Position numbers and translations under genes: made by a program
Assembly (NCBI RefSeq): GCF_025960875.1
Contig: NZ_JAODLR010000004.1
Span: 267,242-331,241, forward strand
Source of the DNA: Crystallibacter permensis
GTDB taxonomy: Bacteria > Actinomycetota > Actinomycetes > Actinomycetales > Micrococcaceae
DNA: 64,000 bases
Direction: 5' to 3'
The notes under the pieces: model-generated
Told to the model about the DNA's origin: nothing
The model's database searches: none
What the model saw: the letters and a program-made list of their open reading frames with translations, nothing else
Shown: piece after piece, positions 16,852 through 24,941 of the stretch
Numbering within the stretch: the stretch's first letter is position 1
Layout: the number at the start of each line of letters is the position of its first letter

Positions 16852-17055
16852 CTAGATTCTGGCCGCCCGTGAGGTCGCGATGAAGCACGCGACCATCGCA
16901 GCGGCAGCCGCCGCCACAACGCACGACCCGAGAACCATGTACCAGGTGTCCGAACGGCTAAAGGAAATCACTGTCAGCAACGCGAACAGCACGCCCGTCA
17001 TTGCCCAGCCAAAGGCTGCTTTGTTCCCTTCGCCACCTACCTCTTGTGCCGCCAT
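16852..17055 (-). CDS. Small two-TM membrane protein, unknown function
   Basis: 67 residues, with two membrane segments (GWAMTGVLFALLTVISF and MVLGSCVVAAAAAAMVACFI). The ATG at 17055 is chosen because TAGAGT ends 7 bases upstream, and upstream codons look non-coding. It precedes the AAA ATPase gene by 20 bases and may be co-transcribed. No family recognised. Confidence 0.6.
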   Translation of the reverse strand: MAAQEVGGEGNKAAFGWAMTGVLFALLTVISFSRSDTWYMVLGSCVVAAAAAAMVACFIATSRAARI

Positions 17056-17237
17056 GGAGCCCACTCTACGTTCTGAGGAAGCGAAAGGCGCATTATCCGT
17101 GCGGAATGCACTTGTTGCTGGCAGCCCTGCAGCTGGCGGTGGCACCGGTGGCGATGCCGCTTGACGAAGCGTTGGAAGCCGCCTAAGAAGCACCCTCCCG
17201 GCAGGCCTCCCCCACCAAGTGATTCGCCACAGTTAAG

Positions 17238-17896
17238 ATGTCACCCGTGACTATCGCGCCAGTCCCGCCCGAGCCAATCCGCGTCATCGTGGAATCGCCT
17301 GGAGGGCCGAGGGTGTGGGAGATCATCGGCACGCTCAGTCCGTTCGCTGTCATGGTGGCAGCCGCCATTGCCGGCTACTTTGCATGCGAAACCTGAAACT
17401 GGGCCAACGGGCGCTCCAGCAGAAGGCCCGAGTCGATGCACAGACTCTTGCGCAAAAGCGGAAGGCTGATGAAAGCGCGCTCGAGCAGAAGGCTCTGGCC
17501 GACCAGAAGAACCAGTGGTGGGACCGGGTGGAGTGGGCTTTGGACGCGGCCTTCTCCGAGGACCCGGATCGGCGCCTTGCCGGCGTCGCCATGATCCGCA
17601 TCCTGAACAGGACGGAAGGGCTCTCCCCGGAAGAGAAGCGCCTGCTCGATGCCGCATGGAAGGAGCCTCTCGATGAGGAAGAACCCCTCGACGAAGAGGA
17701 GCATACAAGCCCATTCGAAGCGTTCTTCCCGAAACTTCTGGGCGAAGCTCGAACGCGCCTATTAACAAACCTCTGGGAGAATCTTCGCCGCTCTCCTGAG
17801 CCTGAAGCTCCGATAGACGGGCGCGACGATGTTAGAGACAATGGAGACGAAGGCGATGGAGAGGAGGACACGAATGGCAGAAGCAACGCACGCTGA
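17238..17896 (+). pseudogene. Membrane-anchored coiled-coil protein, split by an apparent 1-base deletion
   Basis: Two overlapping frames read as one protein. The first (17238-17396) encodes VWEIIGTLSPFAVMVAAAIAGYFA, a membrane segment, then stops at TGA. The second (from 17384 to 17896) continues with RNLKLGQRALQQKARVDAQTLAQKR, a heptad-like Gln/Lys/Ala-rich helix, then QWWDRVEWALDAAFSEDPDRRLAGVAMIRIL and an acidic tail. Adding one G after 17386 (TG to TGG) would join them as GYFAWRNLKLGQ, about 219 residues. Alternatives are two coupled genes (an ATG at 17384 exists) or a -1 frameshift, but no slippery heptamer is seen. The family is a common actinobacterial hypothetical of unknown function. 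Confidence 0.6.
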
Positions 17897-18059
17897 CCGT
17901 CCGCGTGTCACGACCCGCCACGGGCGCACGCCGGAGCAGCAGGCCCGTGCCGAGCGGCGCGTCAAGGTGGAAGCCGCCAAGCTGCGCCAAGAACTCGATG
18001 CCGATCTGGGACGTGAAACGCCTGCCTGGGTAATCAAGCTGGCCCGCGAGAAGGTCTGA
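17874..18059 (+). CDS. Small charged hypothetical protein
   Basis: 61 residues, very rich in Arg, Lys, Ala and Glu, probably helical (PEQQARAERRVKVEAAKLRQELDADLGRE). A strong ribosome-binding site, GGAGAGGAGG, precedes the ATG at 17874, and the gene overlaps the end of the preceding frame by 23 bases, suggesting coupling. No family recognised. It appears intact, unlike its neighbours, and is followed by a clear terminator. Confidence 0.6.
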   Translation: MAEATHADRPRVTTRHGRTPEQQARAERRVKVEAAKLRQELDADLGRETPAWVIKLAREKV

Positions 18060-18072
18060 CAAACGGTTTACG

Positions 18073-18100
18073 AAAGGGGTCGCCGAAGGGCGGCCCCTTT
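18073..18100 (+). terminator. Rho-independent-type terminator
   Basis: AAAGGGG (18073-18079) pairs with CCCCTTT (18094-18100); the inner CGCC/GGCG pairs close a GAAG loop with one T-G wobble. It follows the small charged protein gene by 13 bases. Confidence 0.8.
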
Positions 18101-18143
18101 CGCGTTCCGAACGCACAGTTACCGCATACCACCGTGACTAAGG

Positions 18144-18872
18144 ATGATTGTGGTAACAACTACTCCTCGCCGGGATGGCATCACCTCGCGCGAGGCGGCC
18201 GAGATACTGGGCCTCCCGCTCGATAGGATCTCCCGCCTGGTAGCGTCCCGGCGACTCGAAGCGCTCGGCCGCGTCGCCCACACCCTCATCATCGACCCTG
18301 CCTCCGTCAAGCGTCTCCAGTACCAGGGGCTTGACCGGGGCCGCGCCTGGTCCGACGCCACAGCTTGGGGAGCCCTCACGCTGTTGTCCGGCGGGAACCC
18401 AATCTGGCTGATCCCGCAGCGCAAGTCCCGCATCAAAACCTCCCTGATGTACCCAGTGATGACTGCCCGCCGGATCTACAACCTGTCCAGGAATAAGGAC
18501 ACTGTATTCCGTTACCGCGCGCCCGTGGCAACCTTGCCTGCGCTTGAAGGCGCCTTACTGCCGACCGCTGCCGGGGCAATGATGTACGACGGCATCGCCG
18601 AGGTGTTCGGTCTGACAGCCGGCGGAGGCCTCGCGGAAGGCTACGCATCCGACGGTGAGGCTGAGGGAATAGCAGACGACTTCCGGATGCCCCTGGATCT
18701 GGGTGGCAACGTAACCATCCGGGAGGTCGCCATCGAGGAGGCCTTCACCGAATGAAGAGTGCCGCTGGCTGCCATCGCCGTTGACCTGATGGACTCCCTG
18801 GGCACGCGGGAGCGCAGCGCCGGCGAGAGAGTCTTGCAAAACCTATTGGAGGAGTTCCGCCGTGGCGCGTGA
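18144..18872 (+). pseudogene. HTH-domain protein (antitoxin-like), interrupted by an in-frame TGA
   Basis: The frame opens at 18144 with an excisionase-like helix-turn-helix (ITSREAAEILGLPLDRISRLVASRRLEALG) and reaches TGA at 18753 after 203 codons. The same frame then continues with coding character for 38 more codons (VPLAAIAVDLMDSLGTRERSAGERV...) to TGA at 18870. A TGG to TGA change at codon 204 would explain this. The layout, with a second small gene overlapping its 3' end by 11 bases, resembles actinobacterial HTH antitoxin plus nucleotidyltransferase toxin pairs; that link is a weak inference. The truncated 203-residue protein might still be made and functional. Confidence 0.55.
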
Positions 18873-19046
18873 AGCCTGGGAAGTTGCTGCCCCGGCCGGC
18901 GATTGGATTGGATCCCCAAGGCTCCTTTGGATCGGCTAACGCCTAGCGCAGGTCAGGTACTTGATGCCTTGGCTGGTGTCCACGCAACCCCTGCCATCGA
19001 AACGATTCCCCGAGCCTTGTTCGCGCGTCCCGATCCAGGGTTGTAA
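18862..19046 (+). pseudogene. Small gene disrupted by a 5-base tandem duplication (toxin-gene remnant?)
   Basis: GTG at 18862 overlaps the preceding frame's final stop. The frame reads VAREAWEVAAPAGDW, then hits a tandem GATTG GATTG (18901-18910) and stops after 25 codons. Removing one GATTG restores a 59-codon frame, continuing IPKAPLDRLTPSAGQVLDALAG and ending in IPRALFARPDPGL at TAA 19044. The match of both flanks to a single reading frame supports a recent duplication. The end at 19046, just before the ccsB terminator, may itself be a truncation. The product family is not recognised with confidence. Confidence 0.5.
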
Positions 19047-19078
19047 GGCTGCTCCTTGCGGTGAACCGGCGGACAAAA

Positions 19079-19120
19079 AACGGGACCTGCGCACTGGTTG
19101 CCCAGTGCGCAGGTCCCGTT
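19079..19120 (-). terminator. Terminator of the cytochrome c maturation operon
   Basis: A perfect 19-base stem (19079-19097 with 19102-19120) with a 4-base loop, followed on the minus strand by a run of six T residues. It lies 25 bases beyond the ccsB stop codon. Confidence 0.95.
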
Positions 19121-19144
19121 CGGAAAGTTAGCGGAGCGATCCGT

Positions 19145-20182
19145 TTATTGAATTCCGGAATAGCTGTGCAGTCCGGAGAAGAAGACGTTCACAATGGTGA
19201 AGTTGAAGACCACGCAGAGGTAGCCGACGATGGACAGCCAGGCGGCCCGGGTTCCGGTCCAGCCGCGGGTGGCGCGGGCGTGCAGGTAGCCGGCGTAGAC
19301 CACCCAGATGACGAAGGTCCAGACTTCCTTGGTGTCCCAGCCCCAGTAACGGCCCCATGCCTTCTCGGCCCAGATGGCGCCCGCCATCAGGGTAAAGGTC
19401 CACAGCACGAACGCGATGGCATTCACCCGGTAGGCAAAGTTCTCCAGCGACAGCGCAGACGGCACGAGGCGCAGGAAGCCCATGCGCTCCGGCTGCCCGG
19501 CACGGGCGCGGGCTTCCCGGTTTGCCTGCAGCAGTTGCAGCACGGACATAGCGAAAGTCAGGGTGAACAAAGCGGAGGCGATCACGGCGATCGAAACGTG
19601 GATGATCAGCCAGTAGCTCTGCAGGGCCGGCACCAGGTGGGCCACCGGCGTCGGGAAGCCGATCGCAGCGGCACAGAGCATGATGACAACCAGGCCAATA
19701 ACAAACGAGCCCAGAAAGCGTACGTCCTTGCGGGTGAGGACCAACAGGAATACGACGGCGACAACCAAGCCGCCGGTGGTGCAGAACTCGTACATGTTGC
19801 CCCACGGCACGCGGTGCGCCGCGATGGCCCGGGAGATCACGCCGGCCGTGTGGACGAGGGCGGCCACGATGGTAATGGCAACGCCGATTCGTGCGGCGAC
19901 GCGGCGTTCCTTGGTGTACACCATGGCTTCGTCTGCCGTCTCGACGGACGCGCCGGCCCCTGCTTTTCCAGCGGAACCCGTTGCTGATGCCCCGGCGCCC
20001 GCTCCGGCCAGGACCTTCTGCTCGGACTGTTCGCGGGCCAGGCGGGATTCGACCGACCGGATGGTTTTGCTGGAGGTTGCCAGGTCCCAGCAGAAGGCTA
20101 TGAACGCCACGGTGTATGCCATGGCAGCCAGCAGGATGAACAGCTCGCTGTACTGGCCGAGCGTCTCGTCAATGGAGGGCAT
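19145..20182 (-). CDS. ccsB: Cytochrome c biogenesis protein CcsB (ResC)
   Basis: 345-residue membrane protein of System II cytochrome c maturation; with ResB it exports haem and attaches it to apocytochrome c outside the membrane. The tryptophan-rich WWD-type motif appears as WGRYWGWDTKEVWTFVIWVVYAGYLHAR near residue 270, and conserved histidines lie in HTAG, HVSIAV and YLHARA. About eight membrane segments are seen. An Ala/Gly-rich linker (residues 55-85) is unusual but typical of the group. Last gene of the resA-ccdA-resB-ccsB operon, 12 bases after resB. Confidence 0.94.
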   Translation of the reverse strand: MPSIDETLGQYSELFILLAAMAYTVAFIAFCWDLATSSKTIRSVESRLAREQSEQKVLAGAGAGASATGSAGKAGAGASVETADEAMVYTKERRVAARIGVAITIVAALVHTAGVISRAIAAHRVPWGNMYEFCTTGGLVVAVVFLLVLTRKDVRFLGSFVIGLVVIMLCAAAIGFPTPVAHLVPALQSYWLIIHVSIAVIASALFTLTFAMSVLQLLQANREARARAGQPERMGFLRLVPSALSLENFAYRVNAIAFVLWTFTLMAGAIWAEKAWGRYWGWDTKEVWTFVIWVVYAGYLHARATRGWTGTRAAWLSIVGYLCVVFNFTIVNVFFSGLHSYSGIQ

Positions 20183-20194
20183 TGGAGTGGATCC

Positions 20195-21958
20195 TTAGGA
20201 GTTTTTTACGCCGACGGCGCTTTTGTTATTGTCTGCCTGCTGGTCCTGGTTGGCCAGCCATTCCTTCTCGAAGAGTTTGCGCAGGGCCGCGGATTCGCCT
20301 TCCAGCCTGGGGTCTTCGCCGCGGGCCAGCAGTCCCCACTCAACCATGGTCCGGCCGTCCTCGTGGGTACCGGCACGGACCCAGACGCGGCGGCGGCCGA
20401 TGAACAGGGAGGCGCTCAGTCCGATGATGGCGAGCGTCGAGAACACCAGCGCGCCGGCCTGGCCCGGGTCGTGGTCGATGTCCAGGGCAACGTAGCGCTT
20501 CAGTCCGTCGAACGTGACGCTGCCCAGTCCGTTCGGCAGCTCGTAGCTTTCGTAGGCGCCGAGGGAGAATTCGCCGGCCTCGTCCTCGCCGTCGCTCATC
20601 GACGTCAGGGTGGAGGTGTCCAAGACGTAAACGTTCTTCGGGTCGCCTTCGTCCAGGCCCAGGTCGCCGTAGTAACCGTTCAGGTACAGCCGCGGGTTGA
20701 ACGGATCCGGGTCGCTGCCAACGGCCACGCCGTCGGAACCTTCTACCGCGGTGGGCAGGAAGAAGCCCACAAAGCCCAGCTGTTCCGGCTGGGCGTCCGG
20801 GACCTTGACGACCATGGTGGAGGTGTAGGCGCCGTCGTTCGGCACCGACACCACGGGACCCTGCAGCGCGATGTTGCCGTCGCCGTCGCGGATCGTCACG
20901 ACCGGGGCATAGCCGTTGCCGACCAGATACACGCTCGTTCCGCCGATGGACAGCGGCTCGTTGACCTTCAGGGTCTGCTGCTCAGGTTCCGCTTCGGGCG
21001 ATTCCTTGGTGGTCAGGACGGCGGTGAAGTCCAGCGGCTGGCCATAGTGTGTGTCCGATTCACGGTCGAAGACCACATCGAAGCTGTCCAGCTGCATCGA
21101 ATACGGCTCCAGCTGGTCCTCGTGGAAATTACTGCCCGGGGAGAAGTTGTCGTAGCCCACCAAGGTGTTGACGAAGGACTCACCCTCGACGATGATCTTC
21201 TGGCCGCGGTAGCCGAACAACCCGCCGACGGCCACGGAGACCAGGACACCGATCAGCGAGACATGGAAGACCAAGTTGCCGATTTCCTTCAGGAAGCCGC
21301 GCTCGGCACCGACGGAAGGCATCGCGCCGTCCTTGCCGCGCACCTCCACCCGGTAGCCGCGGCGCTTGAGCAGGCGGGCGGCGTCGTCGACGGCGGATTC
21401 CCGCGTGACTTCCAGGTTGGACGGCAGCGCCATCGAACCGTATTCCGGTAGGCGGGAGAGCCGGCGCGGGGTCCGCGGCGGCTGGGAACGCATGGCCTTC
21501 CAATGCTGGACGGCGCGCGGGACCACGCAGCCGATCAGGGAGATGAACAGCAGCAGGTAGATCGCCGAGAACCAGACCGACGAGTAGACGTCGAACAGCT
21601 GGAAACGGTCCAGCCAGGGACCGGTTTCCGGGTTGTCCGTGAGGTATTGGGTGACGACAGCGGGGTTCGCCGGCCGCTGTGGGAACAGCGAGCCCGGCAC
21701 CGCGGCAACAGCCAGCAGCAGCAGCAGGAACAGCGCGGTGCGCATGCTCGTCAGCTGTGTCCAGATCCAGCGCAAGGTGCCGACGAAACCCAAGGCGGGC
21801 AGGGCGACGTCGTTCTTCGCCGAAGGCATTTTGTCCTTCTTCGCCGGGCCCCAGCCGCGGGCGGCATCCGCTTTGCCGGCGGGGCCTGCCTGCTCCCTGC
21901 CCGGCGTCGGGGGTGCGTCGGACGCGGGCGTCTCGGGAGTCTTAGGTGTTTCGCTCAT
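20195..21958 (-). CDS. resB: Cytochrome c biogenesis protein ResB
   Basis: 587-residue partner of CcsB in haem delivery. After a polar Pro/Ala-rich N-terminus come membrane segments (MRTALFLLLLLAVAAVPGSLFP near 75; SAIYLLLFISLIGCVVPRAVQHWKAM; FHVSLIGVLVSVAVGGLFGYRG), then a large extracytoplasmic domain and a final segment (AGALVFSTLAIIGLSASLFIGRRRVWVRA). This is the ResB layout. Its ATG overlaps the ccdA stop as TGATG. Confidence 0.94.
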   Translation of the reverse strand: MSETPKTPETPASDAPPTPGREQAGPAGKADAARGWGPAKKDKMPSAKNDVALPALGFVGTLRWIWTQLTSMRTALFLLLLLAVAAVPGSLFPQRPANPAVVTQYLTDNPETGPWLDRFQLFDVYSSVWFSAIYLLLFISLIGCVVPRAVQHWKAMRSQPPRTPRRLSRLPEYGSMALPSNLEVTRESAVDDAARLLKRRGYRVEVRGKDGAMPSVGAERGFLKEIGNLVFHVSLIGVLVSVAVGGLFGYRGQKIIVEGESFVNTLVGYDNFSPGSNFHEDQLEPYSMQLDSFDVVFDRESDTHYGQPLDFTAVLTTKESPEAEPEQQTLKVNEPLSIGGTSVYLVGNGYAPVVTIRDGDGNIALQGPVVSVPNDGAYTSTMVVKVPDAQPEQLGFVGFFLPTAVEGSDGVAVGSDPDPFNPRLYLNGYYGDLGLDEGDPKNVYVLDTSTLTSMSDGEDEAGEFSLGAYESYELPNGLGSVTFDGLKRYVALDIDHDPGQAGALVFSTLAIIGLSASLFIGRRRVWVRAGTHEDGRTMVEWGLLARGEDPRLEGESAALRKLFEKEWLANQDQQADNNKSAVGVKNS

Positions 21959-22746
21959 CAGATGGGGAGCCTCACTTCATTTGCGAACCAGTCCTGCAAT
22001 TGCGTTACCCAGGTCCCCCACATCCCGGTGGCCATCAGCACACCGAGAATCACCAGCAGCGCCCCGCCTGCCCGCTGCAGGAACAGGCGGTGCTTGCGGA
22101 AGAAGGCCATGGCGCCCATGCCCCGCCGCACGCCTAGTGCGATCAGCAGGAACGGGATGCCGAGCCCCAGGCAGTACATAAAGGCCAGGAAGGCGCCCTT
22201 GGTCGCATCGGCGCCGCCGGAATACGCCAGCGCCTGGACGGCGGAGAAGGTGGGTCCGATGCACGGCGCCCAGCCCAGGCCGAAAGTCATCCCGAGGACC
22301 GGGGCGCCCCAGAGCCCGGCCGGCGGGCGGGAATGGATCTTGCGGTCGCGCTGGAACCAGGACAGTCCGCCCATAAAGATCACGCCCATCGCAATAACGA
22401 CGACGCCGAGCGCCTGCGTGACCCAGGCGGCTTCGGATCCCTTCAGCCACGCTCCCAGTTGCCCGAACACCGCCCCGATGGCCACGAAGACAATGGAGAA
22501 GCCCAGCACAAACAGGCCGATGCCGGCAAGCATCCGGCCGCGCCGCTGGCGTTCCAGGTCCACGCCGGTCAGTCCGGTGACGTAGCCCAGGTAGCCCGGG
22601 ACCAGGGGCAGGACGCACGGGGACAGGAAAGACACCAGCCCCGCCAGCATCGCCACGGGGATGGCGAGCAGGACGGAGCCGTTCAGGACAGTATCGCCGA
22701 AGGCGCTGCCGATGCTCAGGGGGACGTAGGCCGCAGTCAGTTCCAC
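21958..22746 (-). CDS. ccdA: Cytochrome c biogenesis protein CcdA (DsbD-like)
   Basis: 262-residue membrane protein that carries reducing power from cytosolic thioredoxin to the outside, keeping the CXXCH cysteines of apocytochrome c reduced. FLSPCVLPLVPGYLGYVTGL holds the first redox cysteine and FGLGWAPCIGPTFSA the second, each within a membrane helix, as in CcdA. Six hydrophobic segments. It precedes resB with overlapping stop and start, and follows resA by 2 bases. Confidence 0.95.
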   Translation of the reverse strand: MELTAAYVPLSIGSAFGDTVLNGSVLLAIPVAMLAGLVSFLSPCVLPLVPGYLGYVTGLTGVDLERQRRGRMLAGIGLFVLGFSIVFVAIGAVFGQLGAWLKGSEAAWVTQALGVVVIAMGVIFMGGLSWFQRDRKIHSRPPAGLWGAPVLGMTFGLGWAPCIGPTFSAVQALAYSGGADATKGAFLAFMYCLGLGIPFLLIALGVRRGMGAMAFFRKHRLFLQRAGGALLVILGVLMATGMWGTWVTQLQDWFANEVRLPI

Positions 22747-22748
22747 AG

Positions 22749-23363
22749 TCAGGCGGCCGCTGTGTCTCTGATCAGCGCTTTCAGCGTGCCCTTGTCCGCG
22801 ACGCCCAGGATGCGGGCAGCTACCCGGCCTTTCTTGTCGAGCACGAGCGTGGTGGGGACGGCCTGCGGCGGGACGTAGTTGGTCATTGCCAGCAGGATGC
22901 CGCCGTCTTTGTCATTAAAGCTGGGGTAAGTCACGCCGAAATTGCGTTCAAAGGCTTCCGCCGTTGCCCGTTCGTCGCGGATGTTCACGCCGTAGAACTG
23001 CGCCTCGTCGGCGAACTCCTCGCTCAGCGCCTGCAGGTCCGGGGCTTCCAGCCGGCACGGTGCGCAGGCGGCGTACCAGAAGTTCAGCACGGTGACCTGG
23101 CCGGCGAAATCGGCGGCCTCCACGGCGGTGCCGTCGAAGAGCTTCCCGGAGAGCTGGACCGGTTCACCGCGGGTGGCGGCATCATATTCGGTCACCGAGC
23201 CGTCCCCGGCGATGTAGTTTTTGTTGTCGCCGGCATTGGCCTGCTGGGCCAGCGAATCCTCCACTGTGCAGGCGGCCAGGGGCAGGGCAAAAACAAGTCC
23301 CGCACCAAGCTTGAGCAGGGAACGACGGTTGAACGGCTGAGGGGTTTGGGCAGTCACAATCAC
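22749..23363 (-). CDS. resA: TlpA/ResA-type thiol-disulfide oxidoreductase lipoprotein
   Basis: 204-residue exported thioredoxin-like protein that reduces apocytochrome c, receiving electrons from CcdA. The N-terminus has RRSLLKLGAGLVFALPLAAC: a twin-arginine-like start and a lipobox ending in LAAC, so it is probably a lipoprotein. The redox site is NFWYAACAPCRLEAPDL (CAPC), and the cis-Pro lies in AVPTTLVLD. The start is GTG (23363, or 23357 two codons later). It begins the resA-ccdA-resB-ccsB run, 54 bases after the phosphatase gene. Confidence 0.92.
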   Translation of the reverse strand: MIVTAQTPQPFNRRSLLKLGAGLVFALPLAACTVEDSLAQQANAGDNKNYIAGDGSVTEYDAATRGEPVQLSGKLFDGTAVEAADFAGQVTVLNFWYAACAPCRLEAPDLQALSEEFADEAQFYGVNIRDERATAEAFERNFGVTYPSFNDKDGGILLAMTNYVPPQAVPTTLVLDKKGRVAARILGVADKGTLKALIRDTAAA

Positions 23364-23417
23364 ACTTTTCTTCGTGGGCTGGGAAGTATCCCACTTCTAC
23401 AACGCGTAGTAATTCTA

Positions 23418-24080
23418 TTACGCTCCCGGGATATTCGCCGCACCGGGCAAAAGATCGGCGCTGGGCTCGCAATATTCGACCCCGACGAGGCGTTCGCCGT
23501 CGAACTTCAGGCTGGTGACCGAGGTCAAAGTACATTGCCGACGGCGGGGGTCATGCCACAGCCTGCGTTGTTCCGCCGCCAGCCGCGTCACCCAGATGGG
23601 CAACTGATGGCTCACCAGCACTGCTTCGGCGCCTTCTCCGCCGCGTTCGACGGCGGCGCGCCGGGCATCCTCGACCGCTTCCATGACCCGGGCGACCTGC
23701 CCGGCATATGGCTCGCCCCAGGACGGCAGCATCGGGTTGCGCAAATACCTCCAGTGCCGCGGATCCCGCAGATGCCGCTTAACGTCCGAGAGTCCCTCGA
23801 AACGGTTCTCCGCCTCGATGATCCGCTCATCGGTCACGATTTCGAGACCCAGCGCGACGGCGGTTGGCTGCGCCGTCTCCTGCGCTCGGGTAAGGGGCGA
23901 GGCCACCAGATAACTGATCTTGGCGCCGTCTTCGGCCCGTTGGGCAAAGTAGTCCGCCGCCCGCTGGGCCATCTCACGTCCAAGCTCGGAGAGACGGAAA
24001 TTAGGCAGCCGACCGTAGAGGACGCGGTCCGGGTTATGGACCTCGCCGTGGCGGAGTAAATGCACAGTGGATAGGGGCAT
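23418..24080 (-). CDS. Histidine phosphatase family protein (phosphoglycerate mutase-like)
   Basis: A 220-residue branch 1 histidine phosphatase. HLLRHGEVHNP contains the phosphorylated histidine, with Arg at YLVASPLTRAQETA, Glu near AENRFEGLSD and the second His in AVLVSHQLPIWV. The ATG at 24080 (PLSTVHLLRHGE) is preferred over 24116. It sits directly upstream of resA in the same direction, as in other Arthrobacter-like genomes, and may be co-transcribed. The substrate is not predictable. Confidence 0.88.
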   Translation of the reverse strand: MPLSTVHLLRHGEVHNPDRVLYGRLPNFRLSELGREMAQRAADYFAQRAEDGAKISYLVASPLTRAQETAQPTAVALGLEIVTDERIIEAENRFEGLSDVKRHLRDPRHWRYLRNPMLPSWGEPYAGQVARVMEAVEDARRAAVERGGEGAEAVLVSHQLPIWVTRLAAEQRRLWHDPRRRQCTLTSVTSLKFDGERLVGVEYCEPSADLLPGAANIPGA

Positions 24081-24203
24081 GGTCTTAATTCTCTCAAAGC
24101 CAAGGGGATTGCCCAAAGCCTGAGGCGTGGCAAGAATGGGCGGTGAGTGAAGATCTGCTGCTCAGCCCTGATGGAATCGTTTTTCCCACGTAAGGAGATC
24201 GTT

Positions 24204-24749
24204 ATGACATTGCCCCAAGGTCTGGCTCAAGGCGTCTGGACTCTCGACCTGGCGCATAGTGAAATCGGCTTCACCGTACGCCACGCCGGGATCAGCAAGG
24301 TCCGCGGCCGATTCACTGATGCCTCGGCCGAGGCACGAGTTGGCGAGTCACTCGCGGAGTCCACTCTGCACGCCACAGTCAATACAGCCAGTTTCGAATC
24401 CGGCGACGCCAACCGCGATGCCCATGTCAAGGGTCCCGATTTCTTCGACGTCGAGCAGTTCCCTGAGATGACCTTCGTCGCCACCGGTGTCGAAGGCGAC
24501 GGCGAGGACTATACGGTTACCGGCGACCTGACGATCCGCGGCGTGACAAAGCCTGTGGAAGTCGAGGTGGAATTCACCGGCGTGGCTGTCGACCCGTTCG
24601 GGGCGACCAGGGCCGGATTCACCGGTGAAACCGAAATCAGCCGCAAGGAGTTCGGCCTGACCTGGAACGCCGCGCTGGAGGCCGGCGGCGTCTTGGTCAG
24701 CGACAAGGTGAAGATCAATCTGGATGCGGCGCTGGTCAAGCAGGCCTGA
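24204..24749 (+). CDS. YceI family lipocalin-like protein
   Basis: 181 residues of the YceI fold, a lipocalin-like barrel that binds isoprenoid-type lipids. It shows GVWTLDLAHSEIGFTVRHAGISKVRGRF, DVEQFPEMTFVATGVE, LTIRGVTKPVEVEVEF and ISRKEFGLTWNAALEAGGVLVSDKVKINLDA, the family's full set of motifs. There is no signal peptide, so the protein is probably cytosolic. TAAGGAG lies 8 bases before the ATG. A terminator follows. Confidence 0.92.
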   Translation: MTLPQGLAQGVWTLDLAHSEIGFTVRHAGISKVRGRFTDASAEARVGESLAESTLHATVNTASFESGDANRDAHVKGPDFFDVEQFPEMTFVATGVEGDGEDYTVTGDLTIRGVTKPVEVEVEFTGVAVDPFGATRAGFTGETEISRKEFGLTWNAALEAGGVLVSDKVKINLDAALVKQA

Positions 24750-24770
24750 ACCGCCCGATCCGATGCATGG

Positions 24771-24810
24771 ATTTTGCCTGGCCGGGACAGCTGTTCCGGC
24801 GAGGCAAAAT
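24771..24810 (+). terminator. Terminator after the YceI gene
   Basis: ATTTTGCCT (24771-24779) pairs with AGGCAAAAT (24802-24810), with an inner GCCGG/CCGGC stem. The symmetric A/T-rich ends could stop transcription in either direction. Confidence 0.85.
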
Positions 24811-24941
24811 CATCCTTCAGAGCTAGTCCCTACCGGCATGCCTGCGCTGTAGGGTTGCAGTAGGAGCTGTCCTGTCCTGCCTTGTCACACGCGGTACCGG
24901 CGGCTATCTGCAGTGTCGATCGACAGAAGAAGGATGCGACC

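Noticed and set aside
17106..17186. Short frame beginning HLLLAALQLAVAPVAMPLDEALEAA
   Set aside because: Looks hydrophobic and could be the end of a lost gene, but it has no ribosome-binding site and no family that can be named.
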